DNA from: CAYMCJ01 sp964388985
GTDB taxonomy: Bacteria; Patescibacteriota; Patescibacteriia; Patescibacteriales; CAYMCJ01
DNA: 13,561 nucleotides
Reading direction: 5' to 3'
Assembly: GCA_964388985.1 (NCBI GenBank)
Contig: CAYMCJ010000029.1
Coordinates: 1 to 13,561 of the forward strand
The notes beneath the pieces were generated by a model, which had not been told where the DNA came from, searched no databases, and saw only the letters and a program-made list of their open reading frames with translations. Of the stretch, positions 1 through 7,416 are shown piece after piece (the first letter of the stretch is position 1; the number at the start of each line of letters is the position of its first letter). The position numbers and the translations under genes are program-made.

Positions 1-2
1 AT

Positions 3-899
3 TTAGGAAAAATAGATAAAATTGAAAAAATTAAAATTGGATTTACAAATATTATATATTTAATTGATAATAGATATATTTTAAAAATTTGTAAAGACGC
101 AAATAATGAAAATAATTTTGAAAAAGAAGTTTATTTTTATAATTTATTTAAAAATAAACTTCCTGTTCCTAATTTAATTGTGTATGATAATTCAAAGAAA
201 ATTTATAATAAATTTTTTATGATTTATCCTAAAATTCAGGGAGATAATCTTTACGCAAAATGGCACTTAATGGATAACCTAGAAAGAAAGAAGATAATAA
301 AAGAGTTGTGCGGCTATATTAAGAATATAAACAACACCACTTATAATGATTATGTAAAAAAATTTAAAATAGACCATCCTTTAAATTGGCATAATAAAAT
401 AGTAACCAGTATCCAAAACTCCTTAAAAAAAATTAAAAAAAATAAATTAATAACATCTGAATTTATTAAAGAAATTGAGACTTTCGTAGATAAATATAGT
501 TATGTATTAATGGAGCAGAAGATGGTTTTGGTTTATTGGGATGGGCATTTTGATAATATATTGGTAAAAAATAATAGAATTGTCGGCATTCTTGATTTTG
601 AAAGAACGGAATTATCATCTTTGGATTTCTATTTAGACATAGTTAAAAGGATGGTTGGACGACCCAAAAAATATATGTCAGCCGAAATTGAAAAATTTGG
701 GCGGAAAAAAGATTATATAAAACTTTTAGAATGGCACCAAGAATATTACCCAAAATTATTTGAATTTAAAAATCTTAATAAACGATTAGATTTATACGCG
801 CTTGAGCACGACCTAAAAGATTTAATTGGTTGGCCGGATGTAAAAGAAATAAAACAGGTAATCGCAAAAACAATAAATTATAAAAAATTTATTTTTTAA
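3..899 (+). CDS. APH/choline kinase-like phosphotransferase, 5' end outside the window
   Basis: The frame is open from the left edge to the TAA at 897-899, so the true start lies outside the window; the GTG at 180 is only an internal codon. The protein resembles the aminoglycoside phosphotransferase/choline kinase fold. The N-lobe holds a lysine in a short ILKICK strand near position 90. The C-lobe has the Brenner-type loop YWDGHFDNILV (about 531-566), followed by a GILDFE metal-binding segment (about 586-603). The catalytic Asp and downstream Asn are present, but the usual leading His of HGD is Tyr-Trp. The substrate cannot be deduced: members of this fold phosphorylate antibiotics, choline, sugars or other small molecules. 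It ends 13 bp before tsaD on the same strand and may be cotranscribed with it. Family call fairly firm, substrate unknown. Confidence 0.8.
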   Translation, partial: LGKIDKIEKIKIGFTNIIYLIDNRYILKICKDANNENNFEKEVYFYNLFKNKLPVPNLIVYDNSKKIYNKFFMIYPKIQGDNLYAKWHLMDNLERKKIIKELCGYIKNINNTTYNDYVKKFKIDHPLNWHNKIVTSIQNSLKKIKKNKLITSEFIKEIETFVDKYSYVLMEQKMVLVYWDGHFDNILVKNNRIVGILDFERTELSSLDFYLDIVKRMVGRPKKYMSAEIEKFGRKKDYIKLLEWHQEYYPKLFEFKNLNKRLDLYALEHDLKDLIGWPDVKEIKQVIAKTINYKKFIF

Positions 900-912
900 T
901 AGAAACTAACTT

Positions 913-2028
913 ATGAGAATATTAGGAATAGAAACATCATGCGACGAAACAGCCGCGGCCGTGGTGGAAGGAAATCGCGGAGGCGTATTTGTGCTTTCCA
1001 ACATTGTTTCTTCACAGATAAAAATTCATAAGCAATACGGCGGAGTTGTGCCGGAGGTGGCGGCCCGGGAGCATGTCTTAAATATTATGCCCGTTATTGA
1101 CAAAGCCTTGGCTAAAGCCGGCATTAAGCGGGCGGAAGTTAGAAAAAAAATTAAAGCTATAGCGGTTACGGCCGGGCCGGGGCTAATTACTTCTTTAATG
1201 GTCGGGGTTGAAACCGCCAGGGCACTATCTTATGTTTGGAATATACCGCTAATTAAAATAAATCATATTGAAGGACATATTTATTCCAACTTCGTTGGGA
1301 AATATCCAATATCCAATAGCCAATGTTCAATAATGGTTTTGACAGTATCGGGCGGGCATACAATGCTGGTTTTAATGAAAGGCCATGGAAAATATAAAAC
1401 CATTGGCGAAACCCTGGATGATGCGGCCGGGGAGGCTTTTGATAAAGCAGCCAAACTTTTGGGCATAGGTTATCCGGGAGGACCAGCCATTGCTGCTGAA
1501 GCAGCAAAATTTTCAATTTTCAATTTTCAATATCCAATAAAATTTCAAAAATCAAAAACTCCTCTAATTCGGTGGGCGGGCAAAAATCAGAAATCAAAAA
1601 ATATTAATTTGCCTAGGCCGATGATTAATTCCGGAGATTTTAATTTTTCCTTTTCCGGGCTTAAAACCGCCTTGCTTTATGCTTTAAAAAAGGACAAAAA
1701 TTATAAAAAGCGCTTGTCTGAGTACGCTTATGAATTTCAGCAGGCAGTAATTGATGTTTTAATTTATAAAACCGTTAAGGCAGCAGAAGAGTATGGGGTA
1801 AAAAATATAATGCTGGCCGGAGGAGTGTCAGCCAATAAAGAATTGCGCCGACAAATAACGGAAACTGTAAAAAATAAATTATCTAATACTCAATGCCTAA
1901 TACCTAATATTCAATATACCACCGACAACGCCGCTATGATTGCCGCGGCCGGGTATTACAAGGCCGTTAGAAAAGAATTTACACCTTGGGATAAAGTTAA
2001 AGTTGATTGCAATTTAGAGTTAAAGTAA
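913..2028 (+). CDS. tsaD: tRNA N6-adenosine threonylcarbamoyltransferase TsaD
   Basis: TsaD transfers the threonylcarbamoyl group from threonylcarbamoyl-AMP to A37 of ANN-decoding tRNAs (t6A), acting in the cytoplasm with TsaB and TsaE. The 371-residue protein starts with the family signature MRILGIETSCDET. It has the metal-binding NHIEGH motif (H118, H122), SGGHT (146-150), FSFSGLKTA (246-254), LAGGVSANKELR (301-312) and DNAAMI (338-343). It is roughly 35 residues longer than the usual ~335. The extra length is concentrated around residues 199-232, where repeat-like DNA is translated in frame (see the repeat entries). The ATG at 913 is chosen because the conserved N-terminus begins there; no clear Shine-Dalgarno is visible, as for several neighbouring genes. 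Catalytic motifs are intact, so it is probably functional. Confidence 0.97.
   Translation: MRILGIETSCDETAAAVVEGNRGGVFVLSNIVSSQIKIHKQYGGVVPEVAAREHVLNIMPVIDKALAKAGIKRAEVRKKIKAIAVTAGPGLITSLMVGVETARALSYVWNIPLIKINHIEGHIYSNFVGKYPISNSQCSIMVLTVSGGHTMLVLMKGHGKYKTIGETLDDAAGEAFDKAAKLLGIGYPGGPAIAAEAAKFSIFNFQYPIKFQKSKTPLIRWAGKNQKSKNINLPRPMINSGDFNFSFSGLKTALLYALKKDKNYKKRLSEYAYEFQQAVIDVLIYKTVKAAEEYGVKNIMLAGGVSANKELRRQITETVKNKLSNTQCLIPNIQYTTDNAAMIAAAGYYKAVRKEFTPWDKVKVDCNLELK
1301..1332 (+). repeat. CCAATAT-type low-complexity repeat inside tsaD
   Basis: Tandem imperfect units of the form atatccaat / agccaat / gttcaat lie inside tsaD and encode residues about 130-140 (YPISNSQCS). They fall in a variable surface loop between the HxxxH motif and SGGHT. 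The same word family recurs at 1508-1540 and 1881-1917. Confidence 0.6.
1508..1540 (+). repeat. TTTTCAA-type low-complexity repeat inside tsaD
   Basis: Three tandem ttttcaa units followed by tatccaataa are read in frame as KFSIFNFQYPI (residues about 199-209). They begin a segment of about 30 residues that typical TsaD proteins lack, between the GGPAIA region and the RPM...FSFSG segment. Confidence 0.65.
1881..1917 (+). repeat. CTAATA/TCAAT-type low-complexity repeat inside tsaD
   Basis: Imperfect tandem units (tctaatact, caatgccta, atacctaat, attcaat) encode residues about 323-335 (LSNTQCLIPNIQY), just before the conserved TDNAAMI motif. This is a third in-frame repeat tract within one gene. 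Confidence 0.55.
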
Positions 2029-2049
2029 TTATTTTGTAAATAAGTAAAT

Positions 2050-2107
2050 AGTAGTAATTTATTGTAATTAAATAATTCGTAAATTCGTATAAATTTGTAA
2101 TTTGTAG
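2050..2107. repeat. Intergenic AT-rich tandem-like repeat
   Basis: The short gap between tsaD and the next gene is almost entirely made of related words: gtaatttattgtaatt, then aattcgt, aaattcgt, ataaatttgt, aatttgt. It looks like a dispersed low-complexity repeat, not a regulatory region. A related stretch (gtaaattattgtaacttatagtaattac in pieces) lies near 5127-5154. No promoter or ribosome binding site is obvious within it. Confidence 0.45.
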
Positions 2108-2115
2108 ATATAAAT

Positions 2116-2526
2116 ATGAAGTTTAAAAAAATTAATGATTTAACTTATTTAATTAGACTAGAAAAAGGCGAAGAAATAATTAAAACTATTGCTGAATTTT
2201 GCCAGAAAAATGATATTAAGGCCGGTTATTTACAGGGAATCGGGGCAATTGATTATTTGGATATAGTCATGTATGATTTAGACAAAAAAGAATATTCAAG
2301 CAAAAAAATAGCAGAGCCTTTAGAAATTACCAGTCTTTTTGGAATTATAACGGCTAAAAAAATTCATATTCATATAACTGTTGGCGATAAAAATGCCGCG
2401 GTTTTTGGTGGGCATTTGCAGTCAGGCATTATTTCAGTAACCGGTGAAATAATTTTACATAAATTTTTCGGAAAAATAGACAGATATAAAGATGAAAAAA
2501 TCGGCTTGGAGTTGATGGATATTTAA
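2116..2526 (+). CDS. PPC/DUF296 domain protein
   Basis: A 136-residue single-domain protein matching the PPC (plant and prokaryote conserved, DUF296) fold. It begins with a LEKGEEI segment and a YLQGIGAID strand. It then has the histidine-rich IHIHITVGD (83-91), the family hallmark VFGGHL (96-101), and a GEI strand near the end. Bacterial stand-alone PPC proteins form small trimers; some have been annotated as DNA-binding, but their biochemical role is mostly unclear. The histidines (H84, H86, H100) could bind a metal. The ATG at 2116 is the only sensible start, and no Shine-Dalgarno is visible. It follows tsaD by 87 bp of repeat-like DNA and ends just before a large palindrome that separates it from the convergent ppsA. 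Confidence 0.85.
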   Translation: MKFKKINDLTYLIRLEKGEEIIKTIAEFCQKNDIKAGYLQGIGAIDYLDIVMYDLDKKEYSSKKIAEPLEITSLFGIITAKKIHIHITVGDKNAAVFGGHLQSGIISVTGEIILHKFFGKIDRYKDEKIGLELMDI

Positions 2527-2538
2527 GACAGACTTTCC

Positions 2539-2659
2539 AAAAACCCCTTCGTTGTCATTGTGAGCGGTTGAAAGAAGCGTGACAATCCCGTAAACTTAAC
2601 TAATTTTCTCGGGATTATTACGTCGCTTCGTTTCTCATGATGACACTTTAGGGGTTTTT
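2539..2659. repeat. 121-bp palindromic repeat element between convergent genes
   Basis: Perfect 9-bp ends AAAAACCCC (2539-2547) and GGGGTTTTT (2651-2659) flank a long imperfect palindrome. The inner arms AATCCCG (2584-2590) and CGGGATT (2610-2616) close a 19-nt loop. The arms carry words such as tgtcattgtgagcg and gaagcgtgacaatcccg. These resemble a palindromic element (TCATTGCGAG... / ...GAAGCGTGGCAATC) that is widespread in bacterial genomes. It is non-coding and sits between the stop codons of the PPC gene and ppsA, where it could also end transcription from both sides. Confidence 0.8.
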
Positions 2660-2666
2660 GAATAAT

Positions 2667-5048
2667 CTATTTTTTTCTTTTTCCTTTTTCTTTCTTATTA
2701 ATAGCAATAGTGGTTTTAATAACGGTATCAGGGATTAAGGAGATGCTGTCAATGCCGCATTCAACCAAAAATTGGGCAAAGTCGGGAAAGTCGCTTGGGG
2801 CTTGCCCGCAAATTCCAATTTTTGTTTTTGTTTTTTTAGCGATGTTGATTAAATACCTGATTAATATTTTAACAGCTTCATTTTTTTCATTAGATTGGCC
2901 GAGAACCTTAAGCGTTCCACCGGCATCCCGGTCAATTCCTAAAGTTAATTGAGTTAAATCGTTTGAGCCGATTGAAAATCCATCGAAAATCCGCGCATAT
3001 TTTTCCGCTAAAATTATATTAGCCGGAATTTCGGCCATAACATAAACTTCCAGGCCGTTTTTTCCTCTTTTAAGACCGTTTTTGGCCATGATTGCTAAAA
3101 CTTTTTTACCTTCTTCAACAGTCCGGCAGAATGGAACCATTATTTTAAGGTTAGTAAGCCCCATTTCCAAGCGGACTTTTTTTAGGGCAGCGCATTCCAG
3201 TTTAAAAGCGGGGAGAAATTTTTTTGAATAATAACGATTGGCTCCGCGCCAGCCAATCATCGGGTTTGATTCCAGCGGTTCGTAAGCCGAACCACCGACC
3301 AGGTGGGCATATTCATTGCTTTTAAAATCAGACAGGCGGACAATAACATCCTTAGGATAAAAGGCGGCCGCTATTATACCCACTCCCTGACTTAATTTAT
3401 CTATAAAAAATTGTTTTTTATCTTCATAGCCTAAGGTTAATTTGTCAATTTTAGATTTTAAAATTTTGTCTTTAATTTTATCATAGTTAATTAAGGCTAA
3501 AGGATGAATTTTAATATAGTTATTAATAATAAATTCCAGCCGCGCCAGTCCGACTCCGTCGTTGGGAATAAAGGAGGCGCTAAAAGCTAAATCCGGCTCG
3601 CCAAGATTCATCATTACTTTTGTTTTCGGCCGCTTAAGATTTTTGATATTTGTTTTATTAATTTTAAAAGGTAGTTCTCCGCTGTGTACATAGCCAACGT
3701 CTCCTTCCGCGCAATTTACGGTTATTTTTTCCCCGGTTTTTATTTTTTTGCTTCCATTATCGGTTCCAACCACGCAAGGTATGCCCAGTTCGCGCGAGAC
3801 AATGGCGGCGTGGCAGGTTCGGCCGCCCTTATCGGTTACGATAGCCGAAGCGATTTTCATAATCGGTTCCCAGTCTGGGTCGGTCATATCAGTTACTAAA
3901 ATTTGTCCGGGGCGGAAATTTTTTATTCCTTTTATGTCCATAATCCTGTTGGCTCCCCCCACCCCTATTTTACTGCCCACGCTTTGCCCGCGGGTAATAA
4001 TTTTACTTTTTTTCTCTAATTTATATTCTTCTATTATATTGGCGTTTTTTATGCTTTGAACTGTTTCCGGCCGGGCCTGAACAATATATAATTTATTATC
4101 CTTTCCATCCAGGGCCCATTCAATATCCATGGGCCGCTTGTAATGTTTTTCTATAATCATGCCCCATTCGGCCAATTTAACAACCTGTTTATCGGTTATT
4201 GATTGTTTTAATTGTTCTCTTGAGCCTACTTTTATATTTTTAGTGGGACTTTTACGGTTATCATTATATATCATCCGCAAACTTTTTTTGCCAATTGTCC
4301 GTGAAATTATAAATTTGGTTGGTTTAAAAACATAGAATTCATCCGGGTTGACTTTTCCCTGAACAATGTTTTCCCCCAATCCGTAGATAGAATTTATAAG
4401 CACGGCATTGGCGAAGCCCGATTCAGTATCAATAGTAAACATAACGCCGGAAGCAGCCAGGTCGCTTCTTACCATTTTTTGCACCCCAACAGATAGGGCA
4501 ATTTTGAAATGGTCAAACCCTTTGTCAGCGCGATACGAAATTGCGCGGCCGGTAAATAAGGAGGCAATACATTTTTTTACCGCTTCCAGCAGTTGTTTTT
4601 TTCCTTTAATGTTTAAGTATGTTTCCTGCTGTCCGGCAAAAGAGGCTCCAGGCAGGTCCTCGGCCGTAGCCGACGATCTGACAGCCACATCCAAATTATT
4701 AGATTGATATTGATTTGATAATTTTTCGTAGGCTTTAACAATTTCTTTTTCAAGATTTTCGGGCAAAGGATTTGATATTATTAATTGACGGATTTGCGCG
4801 CTTTTACGCATCAAACTAGTAACATTATGAACATTAAGATTTTTTAAGATTTTTTTAATTTTTTTCTTGGCGCCGTTGTTTTCCAAGAAATAATTATAAG
4901 CCTCGGAAGTGGTGGCAAAACCGTCGGGAACCGAGACTCCTTCCTTGGCAAGCTGACGGTACATTTCGCCCAGAGAAGCATTTTTACCGCCGACTTGCCA
5001 GACATCTTTAATGGTTAGCTGATTAAAAAATTTAATAAATTGTGGCAT
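2667..5048 (-). CDS. ppsA: Phosphoenolpyruvate synthase (pyruvate, water dikinase)
   Basis: PpsA makes phosphoenolpyruvate from pyruvate and ATP, with AMP and phosphate as products, giving a gluconeogenic entry from pyruvate. The 793-residue length is normal. The N-terminal ATP-grasp nucleotide-binding domain spans about residues 12-335 (VGGKNASLGEMY 19-30; AVRSSATAEDLPGASFAGQQ 122-141; YIVQARPET 321-329). The swivelling phosphohistidine domain has GGRTCHAA with the catalytic His413. The C-terminal PEP/pyruvate TIM barrel includes GVGLARLEF (498-506), GWRG (599-602), GSNDLTQLTLGIDRD (694-708) and GICGQAPSD with Cys747. The start is the ATG at 5048-5046 on the complement. It is convergent with the PPC gene; no operon partner is evident, the DUF4870 gene upstream being separated by 184 bp with a palindrome. 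Confidence 0.97.
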   Translation of the reverse strand: MPQFIKFFNQLTIKDVWQVGGKNASLGEMYRQLAKEGVSVPDGFATTSEAYNYFLENNGAKKKIKKILKNLNVHNVTSLMRKSAQIRQLIISNPLPENLEKEIVKAYEKLSNQYQSNNLDVAVRSSATAEDLPGASFAGQQETYLNIKGKKQLLEAVKKCIASLFTGRAISYRADKGFDHFKIALSVGVQKMVRSDLAASGVMFTIDTESGFANAVLINSIYGLGENIVQGKVNPDEFYVFKPTKFIISRTIGKKSLRMIYNDNRKSPTKNIKVGSREQLKQSITDKQVVKLAEWGMIIEKHYKRPMDIEWALDGKDNKLYIVQARPETVQSIKNANIIEEYKLEKKSKIITRGQSVGSKIGVGGANRIMDIKGIKNFRPGQILVTDMTDPDWEPIMKIASAIVTDKGGRTCHAAIVSRELGIPCVVGTDNGSKKIKTGEKITVNCAEGDVGYVHSGELPFKINKTNIKNLKRPKTKVMMNLGEPDLAFSASFIPNDGVGLARLEFIINNYIKIHPLALINYDKIKDKILKSKIDKLTLGYEDKKQFFIDKLSQGVGIIAAAFYPKDVIVRLSDFKSNEYAHLVGGSAYEPLESNPMIGWRGANRYYSKKFLPAFKLECAALKKVRLEMGLTNLKIMVPFCRTVEEGKKVLAIMAKNGLKRGKNGLEVYVMAEIPANIILAEKYARIFDGFSIGSNDLTQLTLGIDRDAGGTLKVLGQSNEKNEAVKILIRYLINIAKKTKTKIGICGQAPSDFPDFAQFLVECGIDSISLIPDTVIKTTIAINKKEKGKRKK

Positions 5049-5196
5049 AGATTATGTTTAGTGTTAATATTTTTAGATAAAATCATTTATTTTATTTTAG
5101 ATATTTATTTAAAAACATGATTATGGTAAATTATTGTAACTTATAGTAATTACAGAAAAACGTGTAAGGGTTGATATTTTTAGAATTAATAAATTA

Positions 5197-5226
5197 ATCC
5201 AGATATTTTAATTAAAATATCTGGAT
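5197..5226 (-). terminator. Perfect 30-bp AT palindrome after the DUF4870 gene
   Basis: The 30 bases from ATCCAGATATTTTAA to its exact complement are self-complementary. The palindrome begins 7 bp past the 3' end of the DUF4870-type gene (- strand) and is followed on that strand by a T-rich stretch (ttaatttattaattct). A rho-independent terminator is the simplest reading. With no loop bases it could also be an operator-like site for a dimeric regulator of ppsA, which starts 149 bp further on. Confidence 0.6.
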
Positions 5227-5232
5227 AATAAT

Positions 5233-5550
5233 TTATAAATTAATTTTTTTGCTCAATTCGTAGACAAATGGAATTTCCCATTTTTCACCATTATATGTTT
5301 TTATAATACCAATAACAGAAATGATGATTATAACAAATATCAAAAGCTGGCCGAAAAAAGGAACAAACGCAAAAAGACTGGCGATAAATAGAATAAGTCC
5401 TTGTTTGGCGTGAAATTGCACAAACTCAGAATCTTTTTTCCCCAAAAGAGGCACCAGGCATAAAATCCAGACGTAGGATAATACGGCCATATTTTTATTT
5501 TTTTCAACATCGGAATTATTGCCGGATGTTTTTGTTTTTTGAGTAGCCAT
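5233..5550 (-). CDS. DUF4870/Tic20-like small membrane protein
   Basis: A 105-residue protein with a hydrophilic, Lys/Asn-rich N-terminus (1-20) and three predicted membrane segments at about 21-37, 51-66 and 68-84. It contains the signature-like segment FVQFHAKQGLILF (43-55), typical of DUF4870/Tic20-like proteins, which usually read FHARQ(A/G)LLL. Function is unknown; these are small inner-membrane proteins with possible carrier or scaffold roles. The start is the ATG at 5550-5548 on the complement. It stands alone between tRNA-Leu and ppsA. An 8-bp inverted repeat (AAATCTGC 5562-5569, GCAGATTT 5595-5602) lies just upstream and may be regulatory or a dispersed repeat. Confidence 0.8.
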   Translation of the reverse strand: MATQKTKTSGNNSDVEKNKNMAVLSYVWILCLVPLLGKKDSEFVQFHAKQGLILFIASLFAFVPFFGQLLIFVIIIISVIGIIKTYNGEKWEIPFVYELSKKINL

Positions 5551-5655
5551 AAAGTAAAATTAAATCTGCAAACAAAATGTTATTATTAAAATTCGCAGAT
5601 TTTAAAAATTTGTAAATTTTAGTTTAATATATTATTATTATAACACAATCTTTAT

Positions 5656-5661
5656 TATAAT
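5656..5661 (+). promoter_or_regulatory. Probable -10 box of the tRNA-Leu gene
   Basis: A consensus TATAAT lies 15 bp before the first tRNA base, a fitting distance for a short leader. The -35 region is only AT-rich, without a good TTGACA, so the call is tentative. Confidence 0.4.
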
Positions 5662-5676
5662 AAAATTGTAAGAAAG

Positions 5677-5758
5677 GCCGAGGTGGTGAAATTGGTAGAC
5701 ACGCATGGTTTAGGACCATGTGGGGTAACCCGTGGAGGTTCAAGTCCTCTCCTCGGCA
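5677..5758 (+). tRNA. tRNA-Leu (anticodon UAG)
   Basis: Class II tRNA with acceptor strands GCCGAGG (5677-5683) and CCTCGGC (5751-5757) and discriminator A at 5758. The anticodon stem CATGG/CCATG encloses loop TTTAGGA, with anticodon TAG at 5711-5713, which reads CUN leucine codons. The long variable arm has a GGG/CCC stem and the T arm reads GGTTCAAGTCC. The 3' CCA is not encoded (next bases are CT), so it must be added by a nucleotidyltransferase. Confidence 0.98.
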
Positions 5759-5860
5759 CTATATGCATTCTAAACGTTTTTAGTTTACTTTGTTCAGTTT
5801 GGTGATTAATTTGTTTCAACTTTCAAAAAAATTTTCAATTTTTAAATATTATTAATTTTA

Positions 5861-6413
5861 ATGACACTACCAACACATGTATTAGCCGGTTTAATAATTG
5901 GCAAAATAACCGGAGATTTTTCAACGGCAATAGTTGCCTCTCTGGTAATAGATTTAGACCATACTATTTCGTATTTTCGCCACGACATACTTTTTAAACC
6001 ACGCAAATTGTTCAAAATAATTTCTAGCGAAGCCGACCCGTGGGGCGACCAAAGAAATTTTTTACATAGTGCTTTTAGCTGGGTTGTCATTTCGTCCATA
6101 TTGTTATTAATAAATTTTTCATTTGGTTTAGTATTTTTGATTGCATACTTTTTTCATTTATTTTTTGATGCCTTAGACGGAGCTGATTTATATCCATTTT
6201 TCCCTTCCAAAAAATTTGTTATAAAAGGAGTTATTGAGTATTATTCTAAACAAGAAATTATTTTTGATGTTTGCCTTATTTTTGTTTTAATTNNNNNNNN
6301 NNNNNNNNNNNNNNNNNNNNNNNNNNNNNNNNNNNNNNNNNNNNNNNNNNNNNNNNNNNNNNNNNNNNNNNNNNNNNNNNNNNNNNNNNNNNATTTTTGT
6401 TTTAATTGTTTAA
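5861..6413 (+). CDS. YdjM-like membrane-bound putative metal-dependent hydrolase (interrupted by assembly gap)
   Basis: Integral membrane protein of the YdjM / LexA-binding, membrane-associated putative hydrolase type. The N-terminal THVLAG (H6) is followed by DLDH (31-34), a later His in RNFLHS (H69) and HLFFDALDG (99-107). These His/Asp residues are probably metal ligands beside hydrophobic segments at about 71-105 and 134-144. Members act at the inner membrane; their substrates are unknown. The gene runs into 100 Ns at 6293. Bases 6278-6292 and 6393-6407 are identical. If they are merged, the frame reads IFVLIV then TAA (6411-6413), giving a 145-residue protein. Read literally through 100 Ns the frame would shift and end at 6442 with an unconvincing tail. 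lgt follows 25 bp after the proposed stop. Confidence 0.75.
6293..6392. other. Scaffold gap of 100 N
   Basis: Exactly 100 undetermined bases, a conventional placeholder size. The 15-mer ATTTTTGTTTTAATT ends the left contig and begins the right contig, which suggests an unmerged overlap and no real missing sequence. Confidence 0.95.
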
Positions 6414-6438
6414 ATTTAAAAATTTACTGCCCTAAGCT

Positions 6439-7287
6439 ATGATTAATTTTTTGCATACTTTTCAGCCTCAGCCAGTATTAATTTCTTTTGGTTCAATCCA
6501 AATTTTTTGGTATGGCTTATTTATTGTTTCCGGAATTTTGGCAGCCATATTAATAGCTTTAAAATTAGCCGGTTATTATAATTTTAAAAAAAATGTTATT
6601 TTTGATTTATTTTTTTGGCTTATTATCGGCGGGATAATTGGAGCCAGAATTTATCATATTTTTTTGGAGCTACCTTTTTATATTAAAAATCCATTAGATA
6701 TTTTTAAAATCTGGCAGGGCGGGCTGGCGATTCACGGAGCAATCATTGTCGGCCTGATTATAGTTTATATTTTTGCGAAAAAGGAAAAGGTTAATTTTTT
6801 CTTTTTGGCCGCGATTTTACTTCCCGGCCTGGCCCTGGGTCAGGCAATTGGCCGTTGGGGAAATTATTTTAACCAGGAGCTTTTTGGCCGGCCGACGGAT
6901 TTTTCTTGGGGCATACCGATTAATACAATAAACCGGCCAATTGAATATATTTCTTCTAAATTTTTTCACCCCACTTTTTTATATGAATCTTTTGGCAATT
7001 TAATTATTTTTTTAATACTTTTTTTAATACATATTTGTATAATTAAAAAAAATAAATTCACAAATTTTTTTAATTTTTTAATTTTTGCTTTTTACTTAAT
7101 TTCATATTCTGTTCTTCGTTTTTTTATGGAATTTATTCGGATTGATAAAACTCCGCTTGTCCTTGGTTTGCGCTGGCCTCAGGTTATTAGTTTAGCTATA
7201 ATAGTATTGTGTGTGATATTAATTATATTTAAGAACAAATTGCGGTTTTTCAAGATAACTGATAAGATAGAAACAATTAAAAATTAA
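6439..7287 (+). CDS. lgt: Prolipoprotein diacylglyceryl transferase Lgt
   Basis: Lgt moves diacylglycerol from phosphatidylglycerol onto the lipobox cysteine of prelipoproteins in the cytoplasmic membrane, the first step of lipoprotein maturation. The 282-residue polytopic protein has WYGLFIVSG (24-32), the conserved HGAIIVG (99-105), the Lgt signature GRWGNYFNQELFG (138-150), HPTFLYES (177-184) and the C-terminal RFFMEFIR (227-234). About seven hydrophobic spans are visible. The ATG at 6439 fits the expected N-terminus. No Shine-Dalgarno is evident. It lies 25 bp after the YdjM-like gene and may be in one transcript with it. Its stop codon lies within the left arm of a 20-bp inverted repeat. 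Confidence 0.97.
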   Translation: MINFLHTFQPQPVLISFGSIQIFWYGLFIVSGILAAILIALKLAGYYNFKKNVIFDLFFWLIIGGIIGARIYHIFLELPFYIKNPLDIFKIWQGGLAIHGAIIVGLIIVYIFAKKEKVNFFFLAAILLPGLALGQAIGRWGNYFNQELFGRPTDFSWGIPINTINRPIEYISSKFFHPTFLYESFGNLIIFLILFLIHICIIKKNKFTNFFNFLIFAFYLISYSVLRFFMEFIRIDKTPLVLGLRWPQVISLAIIVLCVILIIFKNKLRFFKITDKIETIKN

Positions 7288-7332
7288 AAATTACGAAGTA
7301 GAAATTAATTGATAATTTTTAATTTTTAATTG
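7274..7332 (+). terminator. Inverted repeat of AATTTTTAATT type at the end of lgt
   Basis: Perfect 20-bp arms (7274-7293 and 7313-7332, built of AATTAAAAATT words) enclose a 19-nt loop and overlap the lgt stop codon at 7285-7287. The transcript would form an A-U hairpin, so it may end lgt transcription before tRNA-Gly. The arms also look like a dispersed low-complexity repeat. Confidence 0.5.
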
Positions 7333-7344
7333 CCAATTGATTTT

Positions 7345-7416
7345 GCGGGTATCGTATAATGGTTATTACTTCAGGTTTCCAACCTGAAAACAGGGGTTCG
7401 ATCCCCCTTACCCGCT
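7345..7416 (+). tRNA. tRNA-Gly (anticodon UCC)
   Basis: A 72-base tRNA with acceptor strands GCGGGTA (7345-7351) and TACCCGC (7409-7415) and discriminator T at 7416. The anticodon stem TCAGG/CCTGA encloses loop TTTCCAA, anticodon TCC at 7378-7380 (reads GGA and probably GGG). The T arm is AGGGG TTCGATC CCCCT. CCA is not encoded. Its last 18 bases and 4 more recur 100 bp downstream. Confidence 0.98.

Noticed and set aside
180..899. Kinase gene starting at GTG 180
   Set aside because: The frame is open to the left edge and the upstream residues fit the N-lobe of the kinase fold, so the start lies outside the window.
3684..4707. Several + strand open frames opposite ppsA
   Set aside because: They lie antisense to a fully conserved ppsA and show no family features or ribosome binding sites.
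6393..6442. C-terminal tail of the YdjM-like protein after the gap, ending at 6442
   Set aside because: That frame depends on the arbitrary 100-N length; merging the shared 15-mer gives a stop at 6411-6413 and avoids overlap with lgt.
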